The position numbers and the translations under genes are program-made. Positions 9,012 through 17,310 of a stretch of 20,334 nt of DNA are shown piece after piece (within the stretch, counting starts at the first letter, position 1; each line of letters starts with the position of its first letter). Under the pieces are notes generated by a model. It made no database searches. It saw only the letters and a list, made by a program, of their open reading frames with translations, and was not told where the DNA came from. Origin of the DNA: Gracilaria vermiculophylla (lineage: Eukaryota > Rhodophyta > Florideophyceae > Gracilariales > Gracilariaceae); the NCBI GenBank assembly GCA_019155205.2, contig JAHNZQ020000079.1, forward strand, positions 1,586,021-1,606,354, written 5' to 3'.

Positions 9012-9565
9012 TGTACTACAGTGGATCCTAAGGTGATATTATCATGTGGCTTTCCGACGGGATGTTCCTCAGGAGGGTTTGCATTCTACAATCTGAGCCT
9101 TGTGGTGCATTATTCGGCCGACTTGGGCTACAGTACTCTTGAGAAACGGTTGAATAGATATATATTTTAGTTATTTGGTGCAGGAAAGTACTACAGTACT
9201 GAGACCTGCCGAGGCGGGCTCCCGGCACTATACTTAATATGCCGGTTGAGCCCCACCTCTCGGGGATGTTTACCAAGCACCCTTGAGTCTTCTTCTATTT
9301 TTTCGGTTGGAGACTCTAGTCTAACGCCTTCAGGTTTCTAAGCCGCTAATCCCCAGGTCGCCTTGCAGCAGCGCCTGTAATAGCATTGTCCGCCCAGTGA
9401 GCCCCATTCTCGTCTTGGTGCTTGCGGACCCCCTTTCAGGATTTTCCCGGCTCGCAATCGTGAGTACCGAAGACCACACTTAAGAACTCGCGCTTTTGGA
9501 GTCATCAAAAACTCTTAACGGAGGTTGTGCACTACCAACTCGAAAGGAGAATTGATGGTACCACT
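9012..9565 (+). mobile_element. LTR copy B, 5' LTR of the gag-pol element
   Basis: Full-length, 554 bases, matching copies C (553) and D (554). It begins TGTACTACAGTGG and ends near GGTACCAC(T), close to the TG...CA ends of copy C. A TATA-like stretch (ATATATATTTTAG, about 9158-9170) and the very conserved block GCCGAGGCGGGCTCCCGGC downstream of it probably belong to the promoter region. B is the most diverged copy by eye. It is the only one followed by a TGG primer-binding-like stretch and gag. Confidence 0.85.
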
Positions 9566-9567
9566 AC

Positions 9568-9585
9568 TGGTCTCCCGACTTCGAA
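9568..9585 (+). other. Candidate tRNA primer-binding site
   Basis: TGGTCTCCCGACTTCGAA begins two bases after the end of LTR B. Retroelement primer-binding sites start with TGG, complementary to the CCA tail of a tRNA. The complement would need a tRNA ending ...CGGGAGACCA. I do not recognise it as the initiator-Met site used by many chromoviruses. The position supports the call; the tRNA is unidentified. Confidence 0.5.
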
Positions 9586-9741
9586 GGTCAGTTTCCTAAA
9601 GAAATGCCAAGAGTCGCAACAGAACAGTGTTCCTGGCTTGCATCGATTTGAATCCAACAGAGGAATTCTTTTCTTGAGGAGATTCGGATATGGAAGGAAA
9701 TCACCTCTGACTTACACCTATGTGGAACCCTCAGACCCCCA

Positions 9742-10308
9742 ATGGAAACCACCTTACAGGACCCTCAAGCAACCGAATCCATCGGTGGGCGCAGCACGAG
9801 CAGCGCTCCCCAGGAGATGGCCGTCACACATGAGAACCCTGAAAGTCTCCTTAGGAATCCCGGCTCCTCTGTAGAGCGTATCACGAATCGTCTTTGGAGA
9901 GTGCATGATCGGAAGCAAGCGGAACTTCCCGCGACACCTCTGAAGAACGCCGACGTGGAGGTTGGAGCACGGCACACAGCATCGCAGCTGCCACCTAAAA
10001 AGCTGCAGGGTTGGGAACACCCGGAGACCAGCTCCCTCTTGGAGTCCCTGGCCCCGCGCCTTACGGATTGGCTCTCACATGAGCTGGCCGATAGAATTCC
10101 TGCATGTGTGGATGCAAATTTTGGGGCGCGCCACCATGCTTTTGTGGAGGAGGTCGAAACGGAGAGTGCTCAACTGGTCGTGGACTCCTTGCTCGATTCG
10201 AACCCCTTCCTCGGGGTGATCACAGATGTCATCCATGCAGAAGTTCGCTCCCAAACCATGCAGGTGCTTCCGGCAGCGGCGGTTCATATTCATTCTTTTG
10301 TACAAAAG
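9742..10308 (+). pseudogene. gag: gag, N-terminal part (interrupted by LTR C)
   Basis: An ATG at 9742, about 180 bases after the 5' LTR, opens METTLQDPQATESIGGRSTS. The 189 codons that follow are free of stops up to the insertion point of LTR C. The content is Ser/Pro/Glu-rich at first, then more helical (around SSLLESLAPRLTDWLSHELA and HAFVEEVETESAQLVVDSLL). The place after LTR and PBS and before capsid and pol identifies it as gag. No zinc knuckle lies in this part. The frame continues for about 28 codons beyond the insert if one AAAAG copy and LTR C are skipped, which supports the join. Confidence 0.65.
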
Positions 10309-10861
10309 TGTGGTACTGTCAGCCCTCCTCTCGAGGTAGTAAAGAACAACGTCCGTTAGGAGTTTTTGTTGACTCCAAAAGCGCGTGTTCCTAAAGGTGG
10401 TCTCCGGCATCCTCTGTCGCGAGCCGGGGGATTTCTGAAAGGGGATCCGCAAACACCAAGCGGACGGGGACGTTCACTGAGCGGAGAATGGTCCTACAGG
10501 CGCTGCTATGATGCGACCTGGGGATCGGCAGCTTAGAAACCTGAGTTGATCGACAAGAGACTCCAACCGGAAAAGTAGCTGAAGACTCAAGGGTTCTTGT
10601 CTTTACTTCCCCAGAGGTGGAGCTCAACCGGCAGGTTAAATACCAAGCCGGGAGCCCGCCTCGGCAGGTCTCACTACTGTACTAATTATCTGCATAAAGT
10701 AACTAAAATAAATAATAATTCTACCGTTCCTCAAGGGTACTGTAGCGCACGCGGGTAGGATTATGCACCACGTGGCCCAGCTAATAAAATACAAGCCCTC
10801 CTTTGGAATATTATACCATAAGGCCAAACCATCCTATTCCCTTAAGAGCCACCGTACTACA
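10309..10861 (-). mobile_element. Solo LTR copy C inserted in gag, with target duplication
   Basis: A complete LTR of the same family in reverse orientation. Read on the minus strand it begins TGTAGTACGGTGGCTC at 10861 and ends AGTACCACA at 10309, 553 bases with TG...CA ends. It is flanked by AAAAG on both sides (10304-10308 and 10862-10866), a perfect 5-bp duplication, the size typical of Ty3/gypsy integrases. No internal region is present, so an inserted full element was probably reduced by LTR-LTR recombination. The nonsense-like run-on of the gag frame into C (to 10359) is accidental. It postdates the host element, since it interrupts its gag. Confidence 0.93.
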
Positions 10862-12054
10862 AAAAGAAGTTCCCTCTTTCAACGCCAAGGTTGATGTCGG
10901 GCATAGAGAGACAGGATACTGCCAGCCCTACGCCAGAGAAGGAAATGATACTGCCGTAGGGAAACGAGAACACCTCAGGAGTATTGCTGTGCACAATCTA
11001 GGCCTGTCGCTCCACGGAGGAGGACAGGATACTGGTCGAAAAGTATTTCACCTAAGGAGAGAAGGACAGGATACTCCTCAGGTGATTCGCGAAAGCACGC
11101 ATTTCATCAGGCATCGAGACAACCTACAAAAAAGGCGTCGAAAGAAACCGAAGGAGAAAAGCAGAAAGCAAGACAAGAATTCAGAGAGAAGCTCAGATTC
11201 TGAATCAGTGAATATATCCAGATTGCAGAGCAGTAATAACTCCTGAGGAGAAAAGCGGAAGGGTCAAGAAGGTCATACCGCTTAACAAACTCCTCTCCAA
11301 AGTGGTGGATTAGGATACCCACCGCTTGAATGATTGCTCCACTCTTTAAAACGCGTCGGTCGCTAAACGACTCACGAAGATTAAGCGTCGCATAGATATT
11401 CAGATGAAGACGCACTCCTCCTCAGGGGAAGACGTCATCTCGGTGTTGAAGTTTCTCACATGCTTCCGTTCAGCGTGTAATACCGGTGGTGTCCATGAAG
11501 TTACGGCCGTCTCTTGCTTTTTGTTCTTTCTCACAGGTCAAGCGTACTCGCTAGTGCCACCACGCCTCTCGTAAGAGAGCACCATTGTAGATAATCCTGG
11601 AACGGAGATCTTGACGATGTACCCGGAGGTGGTGAACTCCCTCACCAAAACGTACGCAACGGATGAGATGATAGCCGATGCTGATGCTGATGTCACCTCC
11701 TAGTGGCAGAATACGACAATGGTCGAAACGAAGTTATCACAGAAGCTGTAGACAAAGACTCAACGGTGTGGGATCGTGTACTTCGAAAGGGGATTGAAGT
11801 TATTGTTTGTCGGGGGACTCCTTCCCTCCATATGCGCCAGGATGCTTAATCACTTGACAACGCACCCGAAAACCACCTATACGAAGCTATCACGTTTCCT
11901 GGAATCCTATAGGGATACCCACTGTGCCACTCGGCACAATCACGCTCCACTTTGGGACATACCAGCGGCCTTCAGCAACCATCGAGTATCCGCTCTGTCG
12001 TGGGACTCCAGCACCACAGGGGAGGTCGACGAGCTCACGTTTGAAGGAGAGTAA
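10862..12054 (+). pseudogene. gag: gag, distal part with capsid region
   Basis: Continues gag after LTR C. It holds a Lys/Arg/Glu-rich basic stretch (RRRKKPKEKSRKQDKNSE, about 11133-11190). From about 11430 a capsid-like region follows: EDVISVLKFLTCFRSAC, then TEILTMYPEVVNSLTKTYAT and RMLNHLTTHPKTTYTKLSRF with LESYRDTH. This is the arrangement of Ty3/gypsy Gag capsids (YP..V...LL..Y, then L......F..GL..S...). At least three in-frame stops interrupt it (for example near 11571 and 11701). No CCHC zinc knuckle was found in any frame after it, up to about 12560. The frame after about 11990 is uncertain. Confidence 0.65.
10910..11075 (+). repeat. Dispersed GACAGGATACT motif in gag
   Basis: GACAGGATACT occurs exactly at 10910-10920, 11023-11033 and 11065-11075, with a diverged copy (AAATGATACTGCC) near 10943. 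The short surrounding bases (AGAGAAGG, GGAGGAG) also repeat. The stretch looks like the remnant of an irregular tandem repeat coding for a basic/acidic linker of Gag. Confidence 0.5.
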
Positions 12055-13678
12055 GAGGCTCTTGCTCTCTCACATGACTCATCTCAGGGAGCTCCGCCTA
12101 GGACGAGGACACCCTCGACTACTACCTCGTACTCCTCGACCGAATCTTACAGGAGTTTTCAATTCGCAAACCCTCGGAGCTACCCACCGCCGTGCAGGAT
12201 TTGATTGTCTTGAGAGCCAGCACACTCTACCACTCTCACCTCGGCAATGAGAGCCGCCATTCTGCTGGAACGGGAGAAGAACTTCCAAGACCTGCAGGAC
12301 ACACCTACGGAGAGTGGAAGTTATCGAACCGTGTATGATGATATCCGCTTCCCTCAAGGAAGCTACAGTTTTCGCGTTCCAGTAGGTGTGCAGCCTACTT
12401 TACTGGCACTTTTGCCAACAGCACTGGGGCTGGTTTTCAAATTGGTTGCATCTCATGGAAACACGTCGCATCCCAATGCGGGACCGCAGCTGCCATCCCC
12501 TACTGGAACTCAGATATCCTTCAACCAGGAAAACTCTCAGCATCACGCATAGAGGCTTCAAGTGGCTCTCTACCGTCGAACATCGGCCCCACGGAGGTTG
12601 CCTTTCGGAAAGGGGAAAAAGCCATCTGCATGGTCGATGCAGAATCGGCAGGCCCCTTATTCTATTTGGAATCATTTACCGTTTTTGAAGAATCTGTTTG
12701 CACGCTCTGCCGTGGGAATGGCAAGGAGTTTGCCTTTATAAGATGTTCCCCGCTCGCCTCCATAACGATGTGTGAGCTTCGGCACCAGAGCTAGCCCCAA
12801 TCTGGTGCACGCCGACTTGCTCCCGTGGTCTGCTCATTGCTCTTTGAGGACTGGAGAGCTCCCTACGGTGCGCGATGCGTCGCGTCGAGCGTTGATAATC
12901 CTCAGGGAATTATCCTTGTATCGCCGGCTGGGCTCCTTCAAAGTAAAGATTTGGTTCTTAATGGCGACCAACTTGGCACCACAATGCATATTGGGCACTT
13001 CTTTTGTGGATCGGGGTATGTACGCGCAATATACCCACGCTTTCGGAAGGTGACGTTTCACGACGTCGTGCCTGTAGGTATTGTGTCCGTATCTTCGAGA
13101 CCGGACGCCAACGCGCGTCACGTGGGTAATCTTCTAAGGCAGAGGCAGTCGAATAAGCTCCGAGTGGTTAAGAGTATCGAAATACCCGCGAGGAGTCAGG
13201 CCAATAATTGGGTGCAGACCTCTGCATCTGTCCATTCATTACTACAAAGGAGTCCACATCTGACGACGAAGCAGCACTCCATAGTGGGGAACGGCGTGAT
13301 GGAAATAGTGCCGAAAAGTTCCTTCAGGGTCGTGCTTTCCATCCTCAAAGATTTGGCTTTACGGCTTCAAAAAATATCTGTCTTCGGAAAAGCATTACTC
13401 GCCCTGCAGGACTGGCTCATCTTCTCCTAATAAAAGACCTTGATGAAGACGATGCAATGGCCAATATGGAAGCTGAAGCGGCATCGACAACTCCAGAGGA
13501 AGAGATGCCTGCCACCTGGCAAGAAAAGCTCCAAATTGGAGAATATTGCGAAGAGTATAGCCATAAGATAGTTGAGATTCTATCCGCCTTTGAGGACATG
13601 CGTTTTGATCGCCTGGATCATTTTAGCCTAGCCACGCACTTGATCCAGCTCAAACCTGATATAAAACTAGTACACTAA
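12055..13678 (+). pseudogene. pol: gag-pol linker and protease/pol N-terminal region
   Basis: Coding character is visible but broken. One frame at about 12580-12770 reads EVAFRKGEKAICMVDAESAG and later VCTLCRGNGKEFAFIRCS. From 12825 a 200-codon frame ends with EIPARSQANNWVQTSASVHS and NGVMEIVPKSSFRVVLSI. That is the characteristic stretch between protease and RT in Ty3/gypsy Pol (IPA..Q..V.., then NGV..V.P...F.V). A second frame (13208-13678) carries the segment just before RT, ending LATHLIQLKPDIKLVH and a stop where Gln is usual. The retropepsin D-T/S-G active site could not be found, so the protease is probably destroyed or lies in a part too decayed to read. Confidence 0.6.
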
Positions 13679-14938
13679 CTCCCGGGGAGAGCCCGACCCC
13701 ATGCGCGCGATGTCGAATGCGATGAGATCCACCAGATGCTGGACAAGGGCAATATCGAGCCCTTACACTCTGAATGGAGCTCCCATGTGGCTTTTTGAAG
13801 AAGAAAGATGGCTCCCCGAGGTTCTGCACTTACAATGGACGCCTCAACGAGGTGACATTTCGCGATTCGTACCCAATACCGTTTATGAATGAATGTATTG
13901 ACTCCTAAGGTGTTGCGTCCGTTTTCTCTAAGCTTGATGCCAACAGCGGCTACTGGCAGATTGAGATGGATGACTCCGATAATGATAAGACAACGTTCAC
14001 CTCGCACTGTGGGATCTTCAGATTCCTAAGGATGCCATTTGGATTGGAGAATGCCCCCGCTATGTGGCAACGAGCGGTCGACGTATTCCTGTCAAAAGTG
14101 AAGAGCCATTACGCCCTAGTGTAAATTGAAGATTTTATCATACACTCCCGCATCGTTAAGGAGAACTTCATACATGTGAAGCATTTGCTCCAACTTCTGA
14201 AGGATGTTGTACTCACCTTGAAGCTGGAAAAGTTCTTCTTTTTCATGTCATCTGTGTATTACCTGGGGTATGTTGTGCTTCCGGGCTGTCTACAGGTTTC
14301 CAAAAAAACTCAGGATGGCATCAAGGAAGCTCACCTTTTTACGGCTCAGACGGAGCTCCGCTCTTTCTCAGGGTTATGAAATGTCTTTCGAAGGTTTGGC
14401 TCGAATATCTCCCGAATTGCGGCGCCGTTAGATTCCCTCCAGGAGGAATAAGAACCAATTCAATTGGCTATCCTGACGGACGAAGAGTTTGAAGCCGTAA
14501 ATAATTCGAAGAGGAAACTAGTAGAGCTACCAATCTTGCTAATACCGAAGCGCTACGGCCGAATGGTGCTGGACACAGACACCTGTAAATACCAGGTCAG
14601 ATGTGGCCTCCTATAGGAGCAACCTGAAGGTGAACTGCAACCTATGAGATACTGGCCTTGCAGCCTTTCACTTGCGGAACGGAACTACTCCACCTCGGAG
14701 CGCGAATGTCTTGCCATTGTGTGGGCGGTTTTGCTTTTACGGCCGTAACTAGAAGGCGCGCGTTTCACCTTGGGGACAGACCACGCCCCACTGAAGTGGA
14801 TACTGTCATTGACGGATGCTTCCGTTCGCCTGGAAAGGTGCAGGGGACGCCTCCTGTAGTTTAAATATAACATTGTCCACCGTTTTGGCATAAAACACGA
14901 GTCCGTGGACGCGCTGTCGCGAAAATCCACCGATAAAG
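13679..14938 (+). pseudogene. pol: Reverse transcriptase and RNase H, inactivated
   Basis: Ty3/gypsy RT blocks in order: GRARPHARDVECDEIHQML, KKKDGSPRFC, VTFRDSYPIPFMNECIDS, VFSKLDANSGYWQIEMDD (first catalytic Asp at 13936), FRFLRMPFGLENAPAMWQRA (from about 14020) and the YIDD position at 14122-14133. That site reads stop-Ile-Glu-Asp, losing the Tyr and one catalytic Asp. Thumb/connection follows (LTLKLEKFFFF, AQTELRSFSGL). RNase H begins MVLDTDTCKYQ near 14562, with SERECLAIVWAVLLLRP and TDHAPLKWIL. Stops are also present near 13797, 13906, 14377, 14450, 14613 and 14742, and there is at least one frame change near 13795. Confidence 0.9.
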
Positions 14939-16712
14939 AATGTAAAACACCTTTGGAAGACACAATATCGTGTCTCCTCATCGGTACATTGCCAGAAAAG
15001 AAGGATCTGATCGAGAATGCTTGTACTGCTGTAAACCTATAGGCTGGCTTATAGGGCTACCTGAAGTGGTGGCCCATGCTAAGGAGGAGAACGAAGTTCT
15101 TTGCATCACTAGAGCGGAGTTCCTGAAGGAGCAGTGTACAAATACATACTGCAAGGAGTGCCTCGTCACTGTGGGGAGTCTAATATCGTCACTGTGAGGA
15201 GTCTAATATCTTCATTTGGTGTGAACCGAGACGACGTACTCGTACGCCGCGCTCCTCTTGACGGAGCTCTCCAAAAGGTGGTCCCGAAAAGCCTACGGGC
15301 GAGGGTGCTATAACTCTCCCTCTATCCTCGCCATGCCGGGCATCGTGGTGGATCGCGAATGTATTTTAACATTAGGAGAAAATTCTATTGCTAACATGGC
15401 TAATGACGCCTTCCAAATGGTGGGTGATCGCCACGCTAGCGCCGCCGCAAGGGGTAATATGCAAAAACACCGGACGCCGCTCACTCTAAAGCCGCTTTGA
15501 AAATTTTTGAAGTTCGTGACTATGGATATTTTGGGGACTCTTTCCATGTAGGGGAGAGGACACCGATTTATCCTCGTGATTACCGATCGTTTCTCGAAGA
15601 TCACGCGCACCATTCCACTCCGGCGCACCACAACAGCAGTATTTTTCGACGCCTTATTGGAGAGTTGGGTTTACTCAGGTGGGATCCCGTTGCACCTCAT
15701 TACGGTCAAAGGAACTCAGGATCACGGCTAAGCCATTTAGCGCCGTCTCAGGAATTCTGTGATTGAAGCAGTTGTTTCCCACTGCATACCACCCTCAAAC
15801 CAGAGTATAGGCGTAGAGGTTTAACAAAACCATTGCCTCAAGGTTGAAACACTACGTTGCGGATCACCAGAAGAATTGGAACGCATGCGCGGGCCCGCTC
15901 CCGTATGAACACAAACTACAGATTCACCCCTCGATGGGGACCGCTCCTTTCAATCTGTTGCTCTCGAGCATCAAACGTAATGCCGTCATTGCAGCACGTG
16001 CCATGGCCCACACGGCATACGTGCTGCAGGGCAGGTACCAACAGCGGCTCAAACAAAACGCTCCATCTCAAGGTACTACAAAGACTTACTCTCCGCCGCA
16101 GAAGAGAGACGCACCGCTCTGCAGAGAAGTAAACATGGTGTTTACCTGAAGGAGAATGAAAGCTCTCCCCTGAAGGAAGGCAACGAGCTTTTCCTCGAAA
16201 ACTCTGAGGAGGCATCCGATGAACCGCCAAACGTCACGTGCAAGCTAGCGCCTAACACTCCAGGACCTTATAAAGTCCTGTGCACCTACAAGTACACTGT
16301 TTCCATCGAAGTAAACGGGCTCCGAGATGTCGTCTCCCGTTATCAGGTGACGAAAGTCCCGACGCCCAGCCTCTCAAGAATACTCACCACCCCATCTCAG
16401 GGGATACACGCGGAGGTTCCTCTCTGGACCACCTCAGAAGCGACGACACCGATTGATACTTTAAATCAAATCAAAGCTCTCCGTGAATCATTGACGGAAG
16501 CTTCAGATGCCATCATAACCCCTTACGGTGATATCCTGCATCCGGTGGACCATATTTTCTCTCTTCGACTTTCCCCTGCGGGGATACTGTATCGTGTCCG
16601 CTAGTACGGATACAACTCGAAGTATGACATGGAAAACACTCCGAGAAACATCCCGGAGAACTTCATCAGAACGTACGGCGCCAATATGGTGCGGAAACGC
16701 CTCTACGCATAG
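14939..16712 (+). pseudogene. pol: Integrase with C-terminal chromodomain, inactivated
   Basis: The zinc-binding N-terminus is decayed: HAGHRGGSRM and FYWPNMANDAFQMVGD are clear near 15320-15430, but the CxxC pair reads Arg/Ser. The core begins FVTMDILGTLSM (first catalytic Asp about 15525) and VITDRFSKITRTIPL. The second Asp position reads LITVKGTQ where TDNG is expected, so the Asp is lost. AYHPQT and RFNKTIASRLKHYVADHQKN follow at about 15780-15880. After the core, GPYKVLCTYKYTVSIEVNGL lies near 16265. A chromodomain-like end, ILYRVR-stop-YGYNSKYDMENTP with PENFIRTYG, runs at about 16585-16680; the stop replaces the expected Trp. Chromodomains guide integration to marked chromatin in chromoviruses. 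The pol stop is at 16710-16712. Confidence 0.88.
15165..15210 (+). repeat. 23-bp tandem duplication in the integrase region
   Basis: GTCACTGTGGGGAGTCTAAT continuing ATC (15165-15187) is repeated at 15188-15210 with one difference (GGGG to GAGG). Since 23 is not a multiple of three, the duplication shifts the integrase frame. After it the pol frame resumes (ISSFGVNRDDVLVRRAPLDG) in another phase. Confidence 0.9.
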
Positions 16713-16723
16713 GCGCTCACGTT

Positions 16724-16741
16724 AAAGAAAGAGGGAGGGGG
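16724..16741 (+). other. Candidate polypurine tract
   Basis: AAAGAAAGAGGGAGGGGG, 18 purines in a row, begins 12 bases after the pol stop, where the plus-strand primer of an LTR element is expected. The next bases are CCCCAAACT, not a TG-starting LTR, so the 3' LTR does not adjoin it. Confidence 0.65.
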
Positions 16742-16980
16742 CCCCAAACTAGAGTTTTTCATTCTCCGCTAATTTTCTCTCACCTGGGGTTCTCTTTTTC
16801 GAATCCAATTCGCCATTGCCTGGTTGTTGGACGCATTTGCGGTGGCCCTTCGTGTTGCTAAGCTCTCGGGCACTGCCCTTTCGTATCGCAATTATCGTTC
16901 AGGGAGCTTCTGCTCCAACTCAAGGATATTTTACTCAGTCGCTACCATGTACTAAGGAGTATTCTCTGTTTATCTCCTGC
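16742..16980. other. Sequence following the polypurine tract, unassigned
   Basis: This does not resemble any of the four LTR copies. A plus frame is open from 16816 to 17121 without recognisable motifs, and it is probably a shadow of the minus-strand frame that starts at 16981. Confidence 0.35.
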
Positions 16981-17310
16981 CTACAGGTCAATGAACCGCG
17001 CCGCGTACTCTGCTTCCAGGCGAGCGTTTGTGGTAAGCGCCTGTTTCTCGAAGAATTCCGCCAGGCTCTTCTTGATGAAACCCGTCGAGAATCGGTCCGC
17101 CCGGGCCTTCTGGAGCTCTAGTACCTAGTTTCACGCATCGCGCAGAGATTCTCTAAGAGAAATCGGAGCAGTACGGCCCATCACCAGGCACACCTGCATC
17201 AATTCATGAAAAGTAGTACCAAGAGCCCCAGAGGATAACCCGCCCGAGGGTACGATAGAAACGGCAATCTCCGTCAATGGAACAACAACCGCCATAGAAG
17301 GAGTAATCCA
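16981..17310 (-). pseudogene. Degenerate minus-strand reading frame, family unknown
   Basis: One minus-strand frame runs from a Trp codon at 17310 to a TAG at 16981-16983, with only two internal stops close together (TGA and TAG near 17125-17133). It encodes WITPSMAVVVPLTEIAVSIV, then FHELMQVCLVMGRTAPISLR with ESLRDA, then the stops, then ELQKARADRFSTGFIKKSLA with EFFEKQALTTNARLEAEYAA and RFIDL. The second half is a charged, helix-forming sequence with coding-like composition. Further minus-strand frames at 17274-17480 and 17482-17670 (DISMHCLRELNIFWLDEYMN) may be upstream parts after frame changes. It is antisense to pol. Some plant Ty3/gypsy elements carry antisense frames between pol and the 3' LTR, but it could equally be a fragment of a host gene or another element. 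Confidence 0.4.

Larger units (their letters stand above)
9012..16741 (+). mobile_element. Decayed Ty3/gypsy (chromovirus-like) LTR retrotransposon
   Basis: Order seen: LTR B (9012-9565), PBS-like stretch (9568-9585), gag (from 9742, interrupted by solo LTR C), and pol with the order linker/protease region, RT, RNase H, integrase and chromodomain, ending at 16712, then a purine tract (16724-16741). The RT-RNase H-integrase order defines Ty3/gypsy, and the C-terminal chromodomain points to the chromovirus branch. Every region carries stops or frame changes. A 3' LTR does not follow the purine tract, so the right end is lost or displaced. Copy D (19164) may or may not be its 3' LTR. Confidence 0.85.

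Noticed and set aside
10803..11246. Plus frame of 147 codons starting inside LTR C
   Set aside because: Its start is in the inserted antisense LTR. The part after 10862 is gag sequence read in one of its broken frames.
12825..13120. Search for a retropepsin D-T/S-G motif
   Set aside because: None was found in any plus frame, so no separate protease feature is reported.
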